A stretch of 64,000 nucleotides of DNA from JAQIBY01 sp963676165 (GTDB lineage: Bacteria > Bacteroidota > Bacteroidia > Bacteroidales > ML635J-15): positions 3,348,001 to 3,412,000 of the forward strand of contig OY781043.1 of NCBI GenBank assembly GCA_963676165.1, given 5' to 3'. Made by a program: the position numbers and the translations under genes. Below the pieces are notes generated by a model. It did no database searches, was not told the DNA's origin, and saw nothing but the letters and a program-made list of their open reading frames with translations. Below, in pieces: positions 7,975-15,561 of the stretch (within the stretch, counting starts at the first letter, position 1; each line of letters opens with the position of its first letter).

Positions 7975-9138
7975 ATGGCAAAAAGAGATTATTACGAGAT
8001 ATTAAGCGTTTCAAAATCAGCTTCAGCTGAAGAAATAAAAAAAGCATATCGTAAAAAAGCGATACAATTTCACCCTGACAAAAATCCCGGTGACAAAGAA
8101 GCTGAAGATAAGTTTAAAGAAGCTGCTGAAGCATACGAAGTATTGCGCGACCCACAAAAACGCCAACGTTACGACCAATACGGTCATGCAGGCGTACAAG
8201 GTGGTGCCGGTGGATTCGGTGGCGACGGAATGAGCTTTGAAGATATCTTCTCTCGTTTTGGCGACATTTTTGGCGATGCTGGATTTGGTGGTTTCGGTGG
8301 ATTTGGCGGAAGAGGAAGATCTCGCCAACGCGTCAATAAAGGCTCAAACATCCGTGTAAAAGTCAAATTGACAATGGATGAAATTGCCAATGGAACAACG
8401 AAGAAGCTCAAAATCAAAAAATACATTGCCTGCGATGCATGTCATGGGACAGGAGAAAAAAATGGGAACTCTTCTCGCACATGTCCAACCTGTCATGGTT
8501 CTGGTGTAGAAACCCAAGTTACAAATACCATACTTGGACAAATGCAGTCTCAGACCACTTGTCGCACCTGTGGCGGTAGTGGGAAAATCATACAAGAGCA
8601 ATGTCCTGTCTGTAATGGTGAAGGCGTTATTCGTGGAGAAGAAGTTGTGGAAATTAAAATCCCTGCCGGCATGTCTGAAGGCATACAACTTTCCGTTTCA
8701 GGAAAAGGAAATGCAGCACGTCGTGGTGGTGTGAATGGGGATCTACTTGTTGTTATCGAAGAAGTTGAACACGAAGATCTCATTCGTGATGGAAATGATC
8801 TTTTATACAACCTATTTATCAGCATTCCCGATGCAGTTTTAGGAGCAACCGCAACCATTCCAACTCTTGACGGAAAAGTAAAAGTCAAAATTGATCCGGG
8901 AACACAAAACGGGAAAGTGCTTCGTCTTAGAAATAAAGGTGTTCCTGACATTAATGGTTACGGGAAAGGTGACCTCTTAGTTAAAGTCAATATTTTCATT
9001 CCTAAACATCTTCCAAAAGAAGATCGTAAATTAATGGAAAAACTCCAAGATGCAGAATCGCTTAAACCGCAAAAGCAAGGGAAAGCTGGTGCTGAAGATC
9101 AAGGATTCTTCAAAAAAATGAAAGACTTTTTTGATTAG
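7975..9138 (+). CDS. dnaJ: Chaperone DnaJ (type I Hsp40)
   Basis: A 387-residue co-chaperone that delivers clients to DnaK and stimulates its ATPase. The J-domain occupies residues 1-70 with the HPD triad at 33-35. A Gly/Phe-rich linker follows (about 76-115), then the zinc domain with four CxxCxGxG repeats ('CDACHGTG', 'CPTCHGSG', 'CRTCGGSG', 'CPVCNGEG') and the C-terminal client-binding beta domains with 'GDLLVVIEEVEHEDLIRDGNDL'-type sequence. Length and domain order are canonical. It is preceded by grpE and closed by a strong terminator at 9209-9241. Confidence 0.97.
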   Translation: MAKRDYYEILSVSKSASAEEIKKAYRKKAIQFHPDKNPGDKEAEDKFKEAAEAYEVLRDPQKRQRYDQYGHAGVQGGAGGFGGDGMSFEDIFSRFGDIFGDAGFGGFGGFGGRGRSRQRVNKGSNIRVKVKLTMDEIANGTTKKLKIKKYIACDACHGTGEKNGNSSRTCPTCHGSGVETQVTNTILGQMQSQTTCRTCGGSGKIIQEQCPVCNGEGVIRGEEVVEIKIPAGMSEGIQLSVSGKGNAARRGGVNGDLLVVIEEVEHEDLIRDGNDLLYNLFISIPDAVLGATATIPTLDGKVKVKIDPGTQNGKVLRLRNKGVPDINGYGKGDLLVKVNIFIPKHLPKEDRKLMEKLQDAESLKPQKQGKAGAEDQGFFKKMKDFFD

Positions 9139-9208
9139 AACAAACGGTGACTTCATGACTCGGTTCATTCTACACTGACCTCAGTCACCTGCTTTATACA
9201 AAATATTG

Positions 9209-9241
9209 AATGGCTTTGGAGTTTTCCCAAAGCCATTTTTT
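9209..9241 (+). terminator. dnaJ terminator
   Basis: An 11-bp perfect stem (AATGGCTTTGG 9209-9219 with CCAAAGCCATT 9227-9237) followed by a T-run. A weaker inverted repeat (GGTGACT 9146-9152 with AGTCACC 9183-9189) lies between it and the dnaJ stop. Confidence 0.85.
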
Positions 9242-9337
9242 ATAAAATCAACTTTTCTAGGATCAAACAAACTTCGGTGAGTATTTTCAGACCTTAACAT
9301 CATCAACTCACCACATCATACTCCCAATAATTTTCTC

Positions 9338-9345
9338 TATTTTTG
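9338..9345 (+). promoter_or_regulatory. -7 element of uvrC
   Basis: TATTTTTG matches TAnnTTTG. It overlaps the first possible in-frame TTG (9343), so translation must start downstream; the next in-frame TTG at 9364 has AGGA at 9352-9355. Confidence 0.5.
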
Positions 9346-9363
9346 CATTATAGGATTTACATT

Positions 9364-11175
9364 TTGGCTGAAAAGAAAGAAAATAGCAAAATCAAAACTC
9401 AGGTAAGTAACTTACCTGATAAACCGGGAGTATATCGCTTTTATGATAAAGACGATAAGTTGCTGTATGTCGGCAAAGCAAAAAACCTCAAAAAGCGTGT
9501 ATCCTCCTACTTTACAAAACATCACGACAGTGGTAAAACCCGTGTATTGGTTCGTAAAATTGCGGACATCAAACCCATTGTAGTGGAAAATGAATCGGAT
9601 GCCCTTCTTCTGGAAAATAATCTGATAAAAACTCATCAGCCACGCTACAATGTTATGCTGAAAGATGACAAAACCTACCCTTGGATTGTCATTCGAAATG
9701 AGGAATACCCTAGAGTTCATCTTACCCGAAATGTGATTAAAGATGGATCCGAATATTTTGGTCCATATACCTCTGTTAAAGTAGTAAAAACTTTACTGGG
9801 GATGATTCGTCAACTTTACCCTATCCGAAACTGCAAGTACAAGCTAAGTCCTGAAAACATTAAAAGCGGAAAATTTAAAGCCTGCTTAGAGTTTCACTTG
9901 GGCAACTGTCTCGCACCATGCGAAGGAGAACAAAGCGAGAATGATTATCTTAAAAATATTGATCAGGTTCGCAACATCATACGAGGAGATTTGAACACAG
10001 TACTCTCCTATCTAAAATCCATGATGCAAACCTTTGCAGAGAACTATAAATTTGAAGATGCTGAAACAATACGTCAAAAAATTGAACTGATTGAGAATTA
10101 TAAAGCAAAATCCACCATTGTCAATTCAAAGATTCACAACCTGGATGTTTTTGGTATGGTTCAAGACAAACAAACTGCGTATGTGAATTTCTTAAAAATT
10201 GCAAACGGAGCCATTATTCAAGCACATACCATTGAGCTTAAAAAGCGCATTGAAGAAGATCCTGCCGAACTACTTTCAACAGCCATACATGAAATTCGTG
10301 GAAAGTTAAATTCCACTTCAAAAACATGTCTTGTTCCCATGAAACCAGCCTTTAAAATGGATGAGCTGGAGTTTCTTGTACCTCAACGTGGAGACAAAAA
10401 ACATTTGCTGGATTTATCCATGCGAAACGCCAAGTATTACATGCTTGACAAGCATAAACAAATTGAACACACCAATCCTGAGCGACATACGAAACGTATT
10501 TTGGAAACGCTAAAATCTGACCTCCACCTAACAGAAGAACCTGTCCATATTGAGTGTTTTGACAACTCCAATATACAAGGACATTATCCAGTAGCTGCTT
10601 GTGTGGTGTTTAAAAATGCCAAACCAAGCAAAAAAGATTATCGCCATTTCAATGTGAAAACGGTGGAAGGTCCTGATGATTTTGCCTCAATGACAGAAAT
10701 TATTACCCGCCGCTATACCCGCCTTAGGGACGAAGAACAATCTCTGCCACAACTCATTATTATTGATGGAGGGAAAGGGCAATTACGTGCTGCAGTAGAG
10801 GCTTTAGAATCCATTGGAATGCGAGGGAAAATCGCTATTATAGGAATTGCTAAACGCTTAGAAGAAATTTTCTTCCCGGATGATCCGGTTCCACTATATC
10901 TTGACAAAAACAGTGAATCTTTAAAAGTCATTCAACATGCTCGTGATGAAGCACACCGTTTCGGAATTACTTTTCACCGCAATCAACGGAGTAAAAACTT
11001 CATACAATCTGAATTGGATAAAATTCCGGGTATAGGTAAAAAAACATCAGAAAACTTGCTCAAAGCCTTTGGGTCACTCAAGAAAATTAAAGAAGCCAAA
11101 GAGGAAGATATTGCCAAAGTGACAGGAAAAACCAAAGCCAAAATGATTATTGACTTTTTTAAAACAGAAGAATAA
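9364..11175 (+). CDS. uvrC: Excinuclease ABC subunit C (UvrC), TTG start
   Basis: The dual-incision nuclease of UvrABC nucleotide-excision repair. No ATG exists near the N-terminus; TTG at 9364 gives 603 residues starting '(M)AEKKENSKIK'. Domains in order: GIY-YIG nuclease ('LPDKPGVYRFYD', 'LLYVGKAKNLKKRV', about residues 15-100), a Cys-containing region ('KACLEFHLGNCLAPCEG'), UVR motif (about 205-240), the RNase-H-like second nuclease ('IECFDNSNIQGHYPVAACVVF', 'LIIIDGGKGQL') and C-terminal helix-hairpin-helix ('KIPGIGKKTSENLL'). The length is typical. The following lipoprotein gene begins 2 nt after the stop, so the three downstream genes probably share its transcript. Confidence 0.95.
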   Translation: MAEKKENSKIKTQVSNLPDKPGVYRFYDKDDKLLYVGKAKNLKKRVSSYFTKHHDSGKTRVLVRKIADIKPIVVENESDALLLENNLIKTHQPRYNVMLKDDKTYPWIVIRNEEYPRVHLTRNVIKDGSEYFGPYTSVKVVKTLLGMIRQLYPIRNCKYKLSPENIKSGKFKACLEFHLGNCLAPCEGEQSENDYLKNIDQVRNIIRGDLNTVLSYLKSMMQTFAENYKFEDAETIRQKIELIENYKAKSTIVNSKIHNLDVFGMVQDKQTAYVNFLKIANGAIIQAHTIELKKRIEEDPAELLSTAIHEIRGKLNSTSKTCLVPMKPAFKMDELEFLVPQRGDKKHLLDLSMRNAKYYMLDKHKQIEHTNPERHTKRILETLKSDLHLTEEPVHIECFDNSNIQGHYPVAACVVFKNAKPSKKDYRHFNVKTVEGPDDFASMTEIITRRYTRLRDEEQSLPQLIIIDGGKGQLRAAVEALESIGMRGKIAIIGIAKRLEEIFFPDDPVPLYLDKNSESLKVIQHARDEAHRFGITFHRNQRSKNFIQSELDKIPGIGKKTSENLLKAFGSLKKIKEAKEEDIAKVTGKTKAKMIIDFFKTEE

Positions 11176-11177
11176 AC

Positions 11178-12365
11178 ATGAAATTAATTTCTCATATCCT
11201 CACAGCAAGTATTCTGATTGTATCCATCAGCTTTTTAGCTTGTCAATCTCCCAATGATATTTCTGGCAAATTAAAGCTTAACAAAGAAAAAGACATTACC
11301 TTATATCTCATTAAACCGGAGTCACTTTGGGATGTTTCTGCCTCCTATTATGGCGAAATTATTGATTCTGCAGTTGTCAAAGCAGATGGAAGTTTTGAAT
11401 TCAAGCATTTGCCGGATACACAAGAACCAATTTTACTCGAAATTGCCATGAAAATTCAGGGAAAAGCAGCAAGATATTTGGAGTCAGAAAAAATTGATCA
11501 AGCCAATTACATTCCTATCGTTTGGCAATGCGGAGAAGCCATAAAAATTCACGCAAATGCTTCTGAATTTCAGCGAACATTTTCCTTAGAAAATCCATCA
11601 GAAATCAATCAACAAATTCTGGAATTGAGAGATGTCAGACAATATGCATACGACATTCATTTGAATGGGAAATCGTGGAATATCGAAGATGGTGAGGAAC
11701 TAATGGATCAAGAACACTCATTGCTTCAATATCAAAAAGCACTGATTGATTTTGCCGATCACTCATCTCAATTCCTGCCATCCATGTTAGCTTTGCGCTG
11801 GGTAAGTCCGGAAATGAATTACGAAAGAATTCCCGAATTTCTCGTTAGACAAAGTGAAAAATGGATAAAGTTAAGAGGAGATCACGAATGGACGCATCAA
11901 CTAGCGAGTGAAAGCTTTCCAGAAGACCTCCCTGTTTTAGTTGGAGATGAATTCCCGAATGCCATCCTCCCGCTCATTTCTCATGACACCATTGCGCTAC
12001 ACAATCATCTTGGAGAAAAACTTACCATTATTGATTTATGGGCTTCGTGGTGTGCTCCTTGCCGCCTAGAAAATCGCAATGCTTTAGTACCAATTTGGGA
12101 TGAATATCATTCTGAGGGTTTGCAAATTATTGCTTATGGACTTGAAAGTGACCACTCAGCATGGCTATCAGCAACCGAACGAGATGAGGCAAATCGGTGG
12201 ATTCAAGCATCTGACCTTCAGGGAGATGATGCTGCACTACTCAAACAAATACGAGTTACTACCATACCAGCCAATTATATTTTGGATGAAAATGGAATCA
12301 TATTAGCTAAGAATGTCCATGGGCAAGCCTTAATGGATACTGTCAAATATTTTATAAATCATTAA
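11178..12365 (+). CDS. Thioredoxin-fold (TlpA-like) lipoprotein with N-terminal DUF4369-like domain
   Basis: A 395-residue protein whose N-terminus (MKLISHILTASILIVSISFL, then Ala-Cys) is a lipoprotein signal with Cys22 as the likely lipid site. Residues about 30-125 resemble the DUF4369 beta-sandwich that precedes many Bacteroidota redoxins ('DITLYLIKPES', 'AVVKADGSFEFKHLP'). A helical middle follows, and then a thioredoxin domain with 'WASWCAPCRLENR' (CAPC) and cis-Pro 'VTTIPANYILDENG'. It is probably anchored in the inner or outer membrane facing the periplasm as a thiol reductase. It begins 2 nt after uvrC. This is the second of three redoxin-like proteins in the window. Confidence 0.85.
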   Translation: MKLISHILTASILIVSISFLACQSPNDISGKLKLNKEKDITLYLIKPESLWDVSASYYGEIIDSAVVKADGSFEFKHLPDTQEPILLEIAMKIQGKAARYLESEKIDQANYIPIVWQCGEAIKIHANASEFQRTFSLENPSEINQQILELRDVRQYAYDIHLNGKSWNIEDGEELMDQEHSLLQYQKALIDFADHSSQFLPSMLALRWVSPEMNYERIPEFLVRQSEKWIKLRGDHEWTHQLASESFPEDLPVLVGDEFPNAILPLISHDTIALHNHLGEKLTIIDLWASWCAPCRLENRNALVPIWDEYHSEGLQIIAYGLESDHSAWLSATERDEANRWIQASDLQGDDAALLKQIRVTTIPANYILDENGIILAKNVHGQALMDTVKYFINH

Positions 12366-12368
12366 TGT

Positions 12369-12785
12369 ATGGATAAGCTAGAATTATTTCTCAAATCATT
12401 ATCTGACCATGAACTAGCACTATTTATTGGTTACCGATATACAGAGTTTTTGGAGGATTCAAGAAAGAAAATTAAGCAAGAAGCCAAGCGAAGACATCTT
12501 GATAAAAAGACCTTGTTACAACTTTTTGAAACGCCCTTAGAGCTTTTTACATTAAATGATACTTGTCCACGATGCGGATCAGATAAATTGTTTACGGAAA
12601 CAAATTACGATAACATCCCTAAGGATAGATATGGGAGTAAAGAAGTTGCAATTGACACAAAACGCTGTCAAGTTTGCAATTATAATCCACTAAAAGCATC
12701 CCCCAAAAACATTTTTGACAGAATTCGGATAATATTAAAAAGGAAACAAAACGAAAGAGTTATAAATTGGAACCACTGGATTTAA
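12369..12785 (+). CDS. Small zinc-ribbon protein of unknown function
   Basis: A 138-residue cytoplasmic protein starting 3 nt after the redoxin lipoprotein, so probably in its operon. The N-terminal half is helical and charged ('LFLKSLSDHELALFIGYRY', 'KKIKQEAKRRHL'). A likely zinc ribbon follows, with 'CPRCGSDKLF' around residue 66 and 'RCQVCNYN' around residue 99; two CxxC pairs about 33 residues apart. The C-terminus is basic. I do not recognise the family; nucleic-acid or protein binding through the ribbon is plausible but not shown. Confidence 0.72.
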   Translation: MDKLELFLKSLSDHELALFIGYRYTEFLEDSRKKIKQEAKRRHLDKKTLLQLFETPLELFTLNDTCPRCGSDKLFTETNYDNIPKDRYGSKEVAIDTKRCQVCNYNPLKASPKNIFDRIRIILKRKQNERVINWNHWI

Positions 12786-13026
12786 AATTTCAGAAAATAA
12801 AACAGAAAACACAAAATCAAGGCATAACAGAAATTTACCCTATTGGGTTACTGCATTTGCGGGTTTTACACTTTGGGGATTATCCACCAATGGTTTGAAA
12901 TCGGAGAATTCTGGAATGTATGTCTTTGACATGGATGGTCCGGCATGGGATTACATTCTTTTTCGTGGACTATTTACAGGGAAAGGAGATAATATCTGGA
13001 CACGATTTTTCACCGCAATAAAGTAG
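12766..13026 (+). pseudogene. Unassigned open reading stretch, possible gene remnant
   Basis: The space between the zinc-ribbon gene and the ZIP transporter holds an 86-codon open stretch, 12766-13026, without an ATG near its beginning. Its translation has coding-like composition: 'NLPYWVTAFAGFTLWGLS' followed by 'GMYVFDMDGPAWDYILFR' and an end 'IWTRFFTAIK'. The first Met is at codon 48. It overlaps the end of the zinc-ribbon gene in another frame. Either it is the tail of a gene whose start was lost, or a short membrane-associated peptide with an unusual start. I do not recognise it. Confidence 0.3.
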
Positions 13027-13072
13027 TATTATTGCTCTTAACATAAATGAATTATTACTAAACATTCCTGAT

Positions 13073-13080
13073 TAACTTTG
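13073..13080 (+). promoter_or_regulatory. -7 element of the ZIP transporter gene
   Basis: TAACTTTG matches TAnnTTTG; no clear -33. The ATG is 27 nt downstream. Confidence 0.45.
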
Positions 13081-13107
13081 GTTTCCTAAAAGAAAAACGT
13101 TTATATC

Positions 13108-13917
13108 ATGAAAGAATTATTAAACTACAATCCAGTATTGCTGGCTTTAATTGCAACACTCTTCACATGGCTAGTAACAGCAGCCGGATCTTCAATGGTT
13201 TTCTTTTTTAAAAAAATAAATCAAAAGGTTCTCAACTCAATGCTTGGGTTCGCTGCAGGAGTTATGATAGCTGCAAGCTTTTGGTCATTATTACTACCAT
13301 CAATAGAAATGGCAAAAGAAAGTGGCAAACCAGAATGGATCCCTGCCATGGTTGGATTTCTGTCAGGAGGAGCATTTTTATTAATTATCGATAAAATTTT
13401 ACCTCACCTTCACATGGGTCTATCAACAGATAAAGCTGAGGGAATAAAAACATCGTGGCAACGAAGTATTTTACTTGTTCTTGCCATAACATTACATAAT
13501 ATCCCAGAAGGACTTGCTGTCGGAGTTGCTTTTGGAGCATTAGCAAATAATCCTGACATTGGAGTTTTATCAGGAGCAATCGCTCTAGCCATTGGCATTG
13601 GATTACAAAACTTCCCTGAAGGAGCTGCGGTATCAATTCCTTTGCGTAGAGAGGGTTTGTCTCGTTTTAAAGCATTTAATTATGGACAACTTTCAGGCAT
13701 CGTTGAACCTATCGCAGGAGTTATTGGTGCCTATATGGTTCTTAGTATTGAACCACTTTTGCCATACGCACTTTCTTTTGCAGCCGGGGCTATGATTTTT
13801 GTGGTTGTTGAAGAACTAATACCAGAATCGCAAAGAGGAAATGAAACAGATCTATCAACAATTGGTGCAATGATTGGCTTTACAACCATGATGATTTTAG
13901 ATGTTGCGCTTGGATAA
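13108..13917 (+). CDS. ZIP-family divalent metal transporter (GufA/ZupT type)
   Basis: A 269-residue inner-membrane protein with about eight hydrophobic segments, importing Zn2+ or related divalent metals. The family's binuclear metal site is visible: 'HNIPEG' at residues 130-135 in TM4 and 'QNFPEG' at 167-172 in TM5, plus 'FVVVEELIPES' in a later helix. The Gln-Asn-Phe-Pro version of the TM5 motif and the overall sequence resemble the GufA subgroup. A cytoplasmic loop between TM3 and TM4 is short and has 'HLHMG', the usual His-containing loop in reduced form. It is a single-gene unit with its own -7 element. Metal specificity cannot be read from the sequence. Confidence 0.9.
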   Translation: MKELLNYNPVLLALIATLFTWLVTAAGSSMVFFFKKINQKVLNSMLGFAAGVMIAASFWSLLLPSIEMAKESGKPEWIPAMVGFLSGGAFLLIIDKILPHLHMGLSTDKAEGIKTSWQRSILLVLAITLHNIPEGLAVGVAFGALANNPDIGVLSGAIALAIGIGLQNFPEGAAVSIPLRREGLSRFKAFNYGQLSGIVEPIAGVIGAYMVLSIEPLLPYALSFAAGAMIFVVVEELIPESQRGNETDLSTIGAMIGFTTMMILDVALG

Positions 13918-13932
13918 TCACAATTGCAAATA

Positions 13933-13957
13933 AGAAAACACCAAATCCTCTCAGATT
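13933..13957 (+). repeat. 25-bp direct repeat, copy 1
   Basis: Begins AGAAAACACC and ends CTCTCAGATT; identical over 25 bp to 15455-15479. The two copies flank the T9SS cargo gene at 14042-15439. In this copy the arms of the surrounding hairpin are degraded (only AATC/GATT pairs). Confidence 0.85.
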
Positions 13958-14041
13958 AGTTGCTTATTGAGAAAAAGCATAATCCCACTTAATATATAGA
14001 ATATTTCTCGTATCTTGTAAAGCAAATCAAACAGAAAAACA

Positions 14042-15439
14042 ATGAAACAAGTTTTCTTTCTCGCATTGTGTCTTATAGCATTCTCTGCATATAGTCAGGA
14101 CTGGATGCCTTTTCAGCAAGGACAAAAAAGCTATTATTCCTATGAATCCAATGATGAAATTCTGGTGGATGATTTCGAGATTTTAGCTTCCAGCACTGAA
14201 GGAGGTCAAACACATTATACTTTTCATGAAATTCAGGGTTTGGAAGAGGAAATCAGTGAAAGTAACCAACAAGAACTCATCATGTTTTTCTTTTACGAGG
14301 ACAATCATAATTTCATCGATGCTGTTTTAAAAAATGACAGCTTGGAATTCAACTTTTATTATGAGTGGGATGAGGAGTATATAAGCACATTATTCAAGCC
14401 TTTTTCAGGCATAGGAGAATCATGGACAAGTGATGATTATACCATTACCTGTGACACCATCATCGAAGAGACTTTTTATGGCATCACTGATTCTATCAAA
14501 ATTTTCACGTATGAAAACACATCTGGAGATAGTGGACAGATTAAACTTTCTAAGCATCATGGGTTTCTGAATTTCTGCTGGTTTCTTGAGTACACTGAAG
14601 AATATACTCTGATTGGATTACACGGATCAGATTTCAGTTATGGCTTTTCGGCTCCGGAGTTTCATGATTTCTTCACCTATATGCCTGAAGATATTATGTA
14701 CATCAGTTATCATTCAGAACCATACGACATTTCACAACCATCAACTGGTTTTAATTACAAAGATTCCATCACTGGAGTGTACATATCCGAAGACACCATA
14801 ATTTATGACATTCATAGATGGTCAGTAAATTACTCCGGCGTTTACGAATCTGATTATTCAGATTATCATTTTTCAGGCTGTGAAGGCAGATTTCTAACGA
14901 ATGAACTTGGCTGGATAGGCATTACCAATGTTGAAGATTATCCAGATATTTTTCACACAGAACCTTTAGCTCTGGAAATTCAGGGGGATGACACCATAAT
15001 TACAATGAGTATCCGTAAAAACTTATGTGAATACCATGACAATTCCATTCAGCTTATTCCTGATGCTAGCACTGACATCACCTACAAGAAAGGATTAGGT
15101 GAAACTTATCGGATTGTATCTTCTTCCGGCGGAATAGCTGAAATAGAATTAATCGGTGGTGTTATTGACGGCCATGAATGGGGTACACCCATTGTCATTG
15201 GAATAAATGAAGTTTCTAAAGAGAACATCACCGTTTTCCCAAATCCATGTCAGGACAAAATCCAAATTTCAGGGATTGACAATCAGTTTACATACCAAAT
15301 TATTGACAACCAAGGAAAAATCATTTTCAAAGGGAAATCAGTCAACACTATTTTGACAAACCAGCTCTCTAAAGGAATCTATCAGCTTGAAATAAATGTT
15401 GGAAACACTCGCTATTCCACAAAATTAATCAAGCAATAA
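14042..15439 (+). CDS. Secreted protein with T9SS C-terminal sorting domain
   Basis: A 465-residue exported protein. The signal peptide is 'MKQVFFLALCLIAFSAYS' before Gln. The mature region is acidic, aromatic-rich and beta-structured (many Tyr, Phe, Asp and Glu), with few Cys; no enzymatic motif is recognised. The last 70 residues form a type A sorting domain: 'ITVFPNPCQDKIQISG' followed by 'YQIIDNQGKIIFKG' and the end 'LSKGIYQLEINV', 'TKLIKQ'. The protein is therefore predicted to cross the outer membrane by the type IX system and be anchored or released. The gene stands alone, bracketed by 25-bp direct repeats, which raises the possibility of gain as a cassette. Confidence 0.85.
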   Translation: MKQVFFLALCLIAFSAYSQDWMPFQQGQKSYYSYESNDEILVDDFEILASSTEGGQTHYTFHEIQGLEEEISESNQQELIMFFFYEDNHNFIDAVLKNDSLEFNFYYEWDEEYISTLFKPFSGIGESWTSDDYTITCDTIIEETFYGITDSIKIFTYENTSGDSGQIKLSKHHGFLNFCWFLEYTEEYTLIGLHGSDFSYGFSAPEFHDFFTYMPEDIMYISYHSEPYDISQPSTGFNYKDSITGVYISEDTIIYDIHRWSVNYSGVYESDYSDYHFSGCEGRFLTNELGWIGITNVEDYPDIFHTEPLALEIQGDDTIITMSIRKNLCEYHDNSIQLIPDASTDITYKKGLGETYRIVSSSGGIAEIELIGGVIDGHEWGTPIVIGINEVSKENITVFPNPCQDKIQISGIDNQFTYQIIDNQGKIIFKGKSVNTILTNQLSKGIYQLEINVGNTRYSTKLIKQ

Positions 15440-15453
15440 TGTTAACTACAAAA

Positions 15454-15491
15454 TAGAAAACACCAAATCCTCTCAGATTTAGCGTTTTCTA
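15454..15491 (+). terminator. Bulged hairpin containing direct-repeat copy 2
   Basis: TAGAAAAC (15454-15461) pairs with GTTTTCTA (15484-15491), and inside it AAATC (15465-15469) pairs with GATTT (15476-15480) around the loop CTCTCA. It is a plausible terminator of the T9SS cargo gene, though with only a short T-run. Confidence 0.5.
15455..15479 (+). repeat. 25-bp direct repeat, copy 2
   Basis: Identical to 13933-13957; here it forms the left arm and loop of the hairpin at 15454-15491. Confidence 0.85.
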
Positions 15492-15520
15492 TATGTCTTT
15501 TCAGACAGGTGAAAGCTTTA

Positions 15521-15556
15521 CTAACACCTGACTCCTAACACCTGACTCATGACTCC
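15521..15556 (-). repeat. Tandem CAGGAGTCAGG-type repeat after the DUF1015 stop
   Basis: CTAACACCTGACTC occurs twice in exact tandem (15521-15534 and 15535-15548), followed by a related ATGACTCCTG. Read on the minus strand it follows the DUF1015 stop codon within a few bases. Related stretches follow the stops at 40201 and 41801. Confidence 0.7.
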
Positions 15557-15561
15557 TGTTA

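Noticed and set aside
9343..9363. TTG start of UvrC at 9343
   Set aside because: It overlaps the TATTTTTG promoter element, so it would not be in the mRNA; TTG 9364 has an AGGA upstream.
15521..15548. Possible CRISPR repeat unit
   Set aside because: Only two 14-bp copies in direct contact without spacers; no cas genes anywhere in the window.
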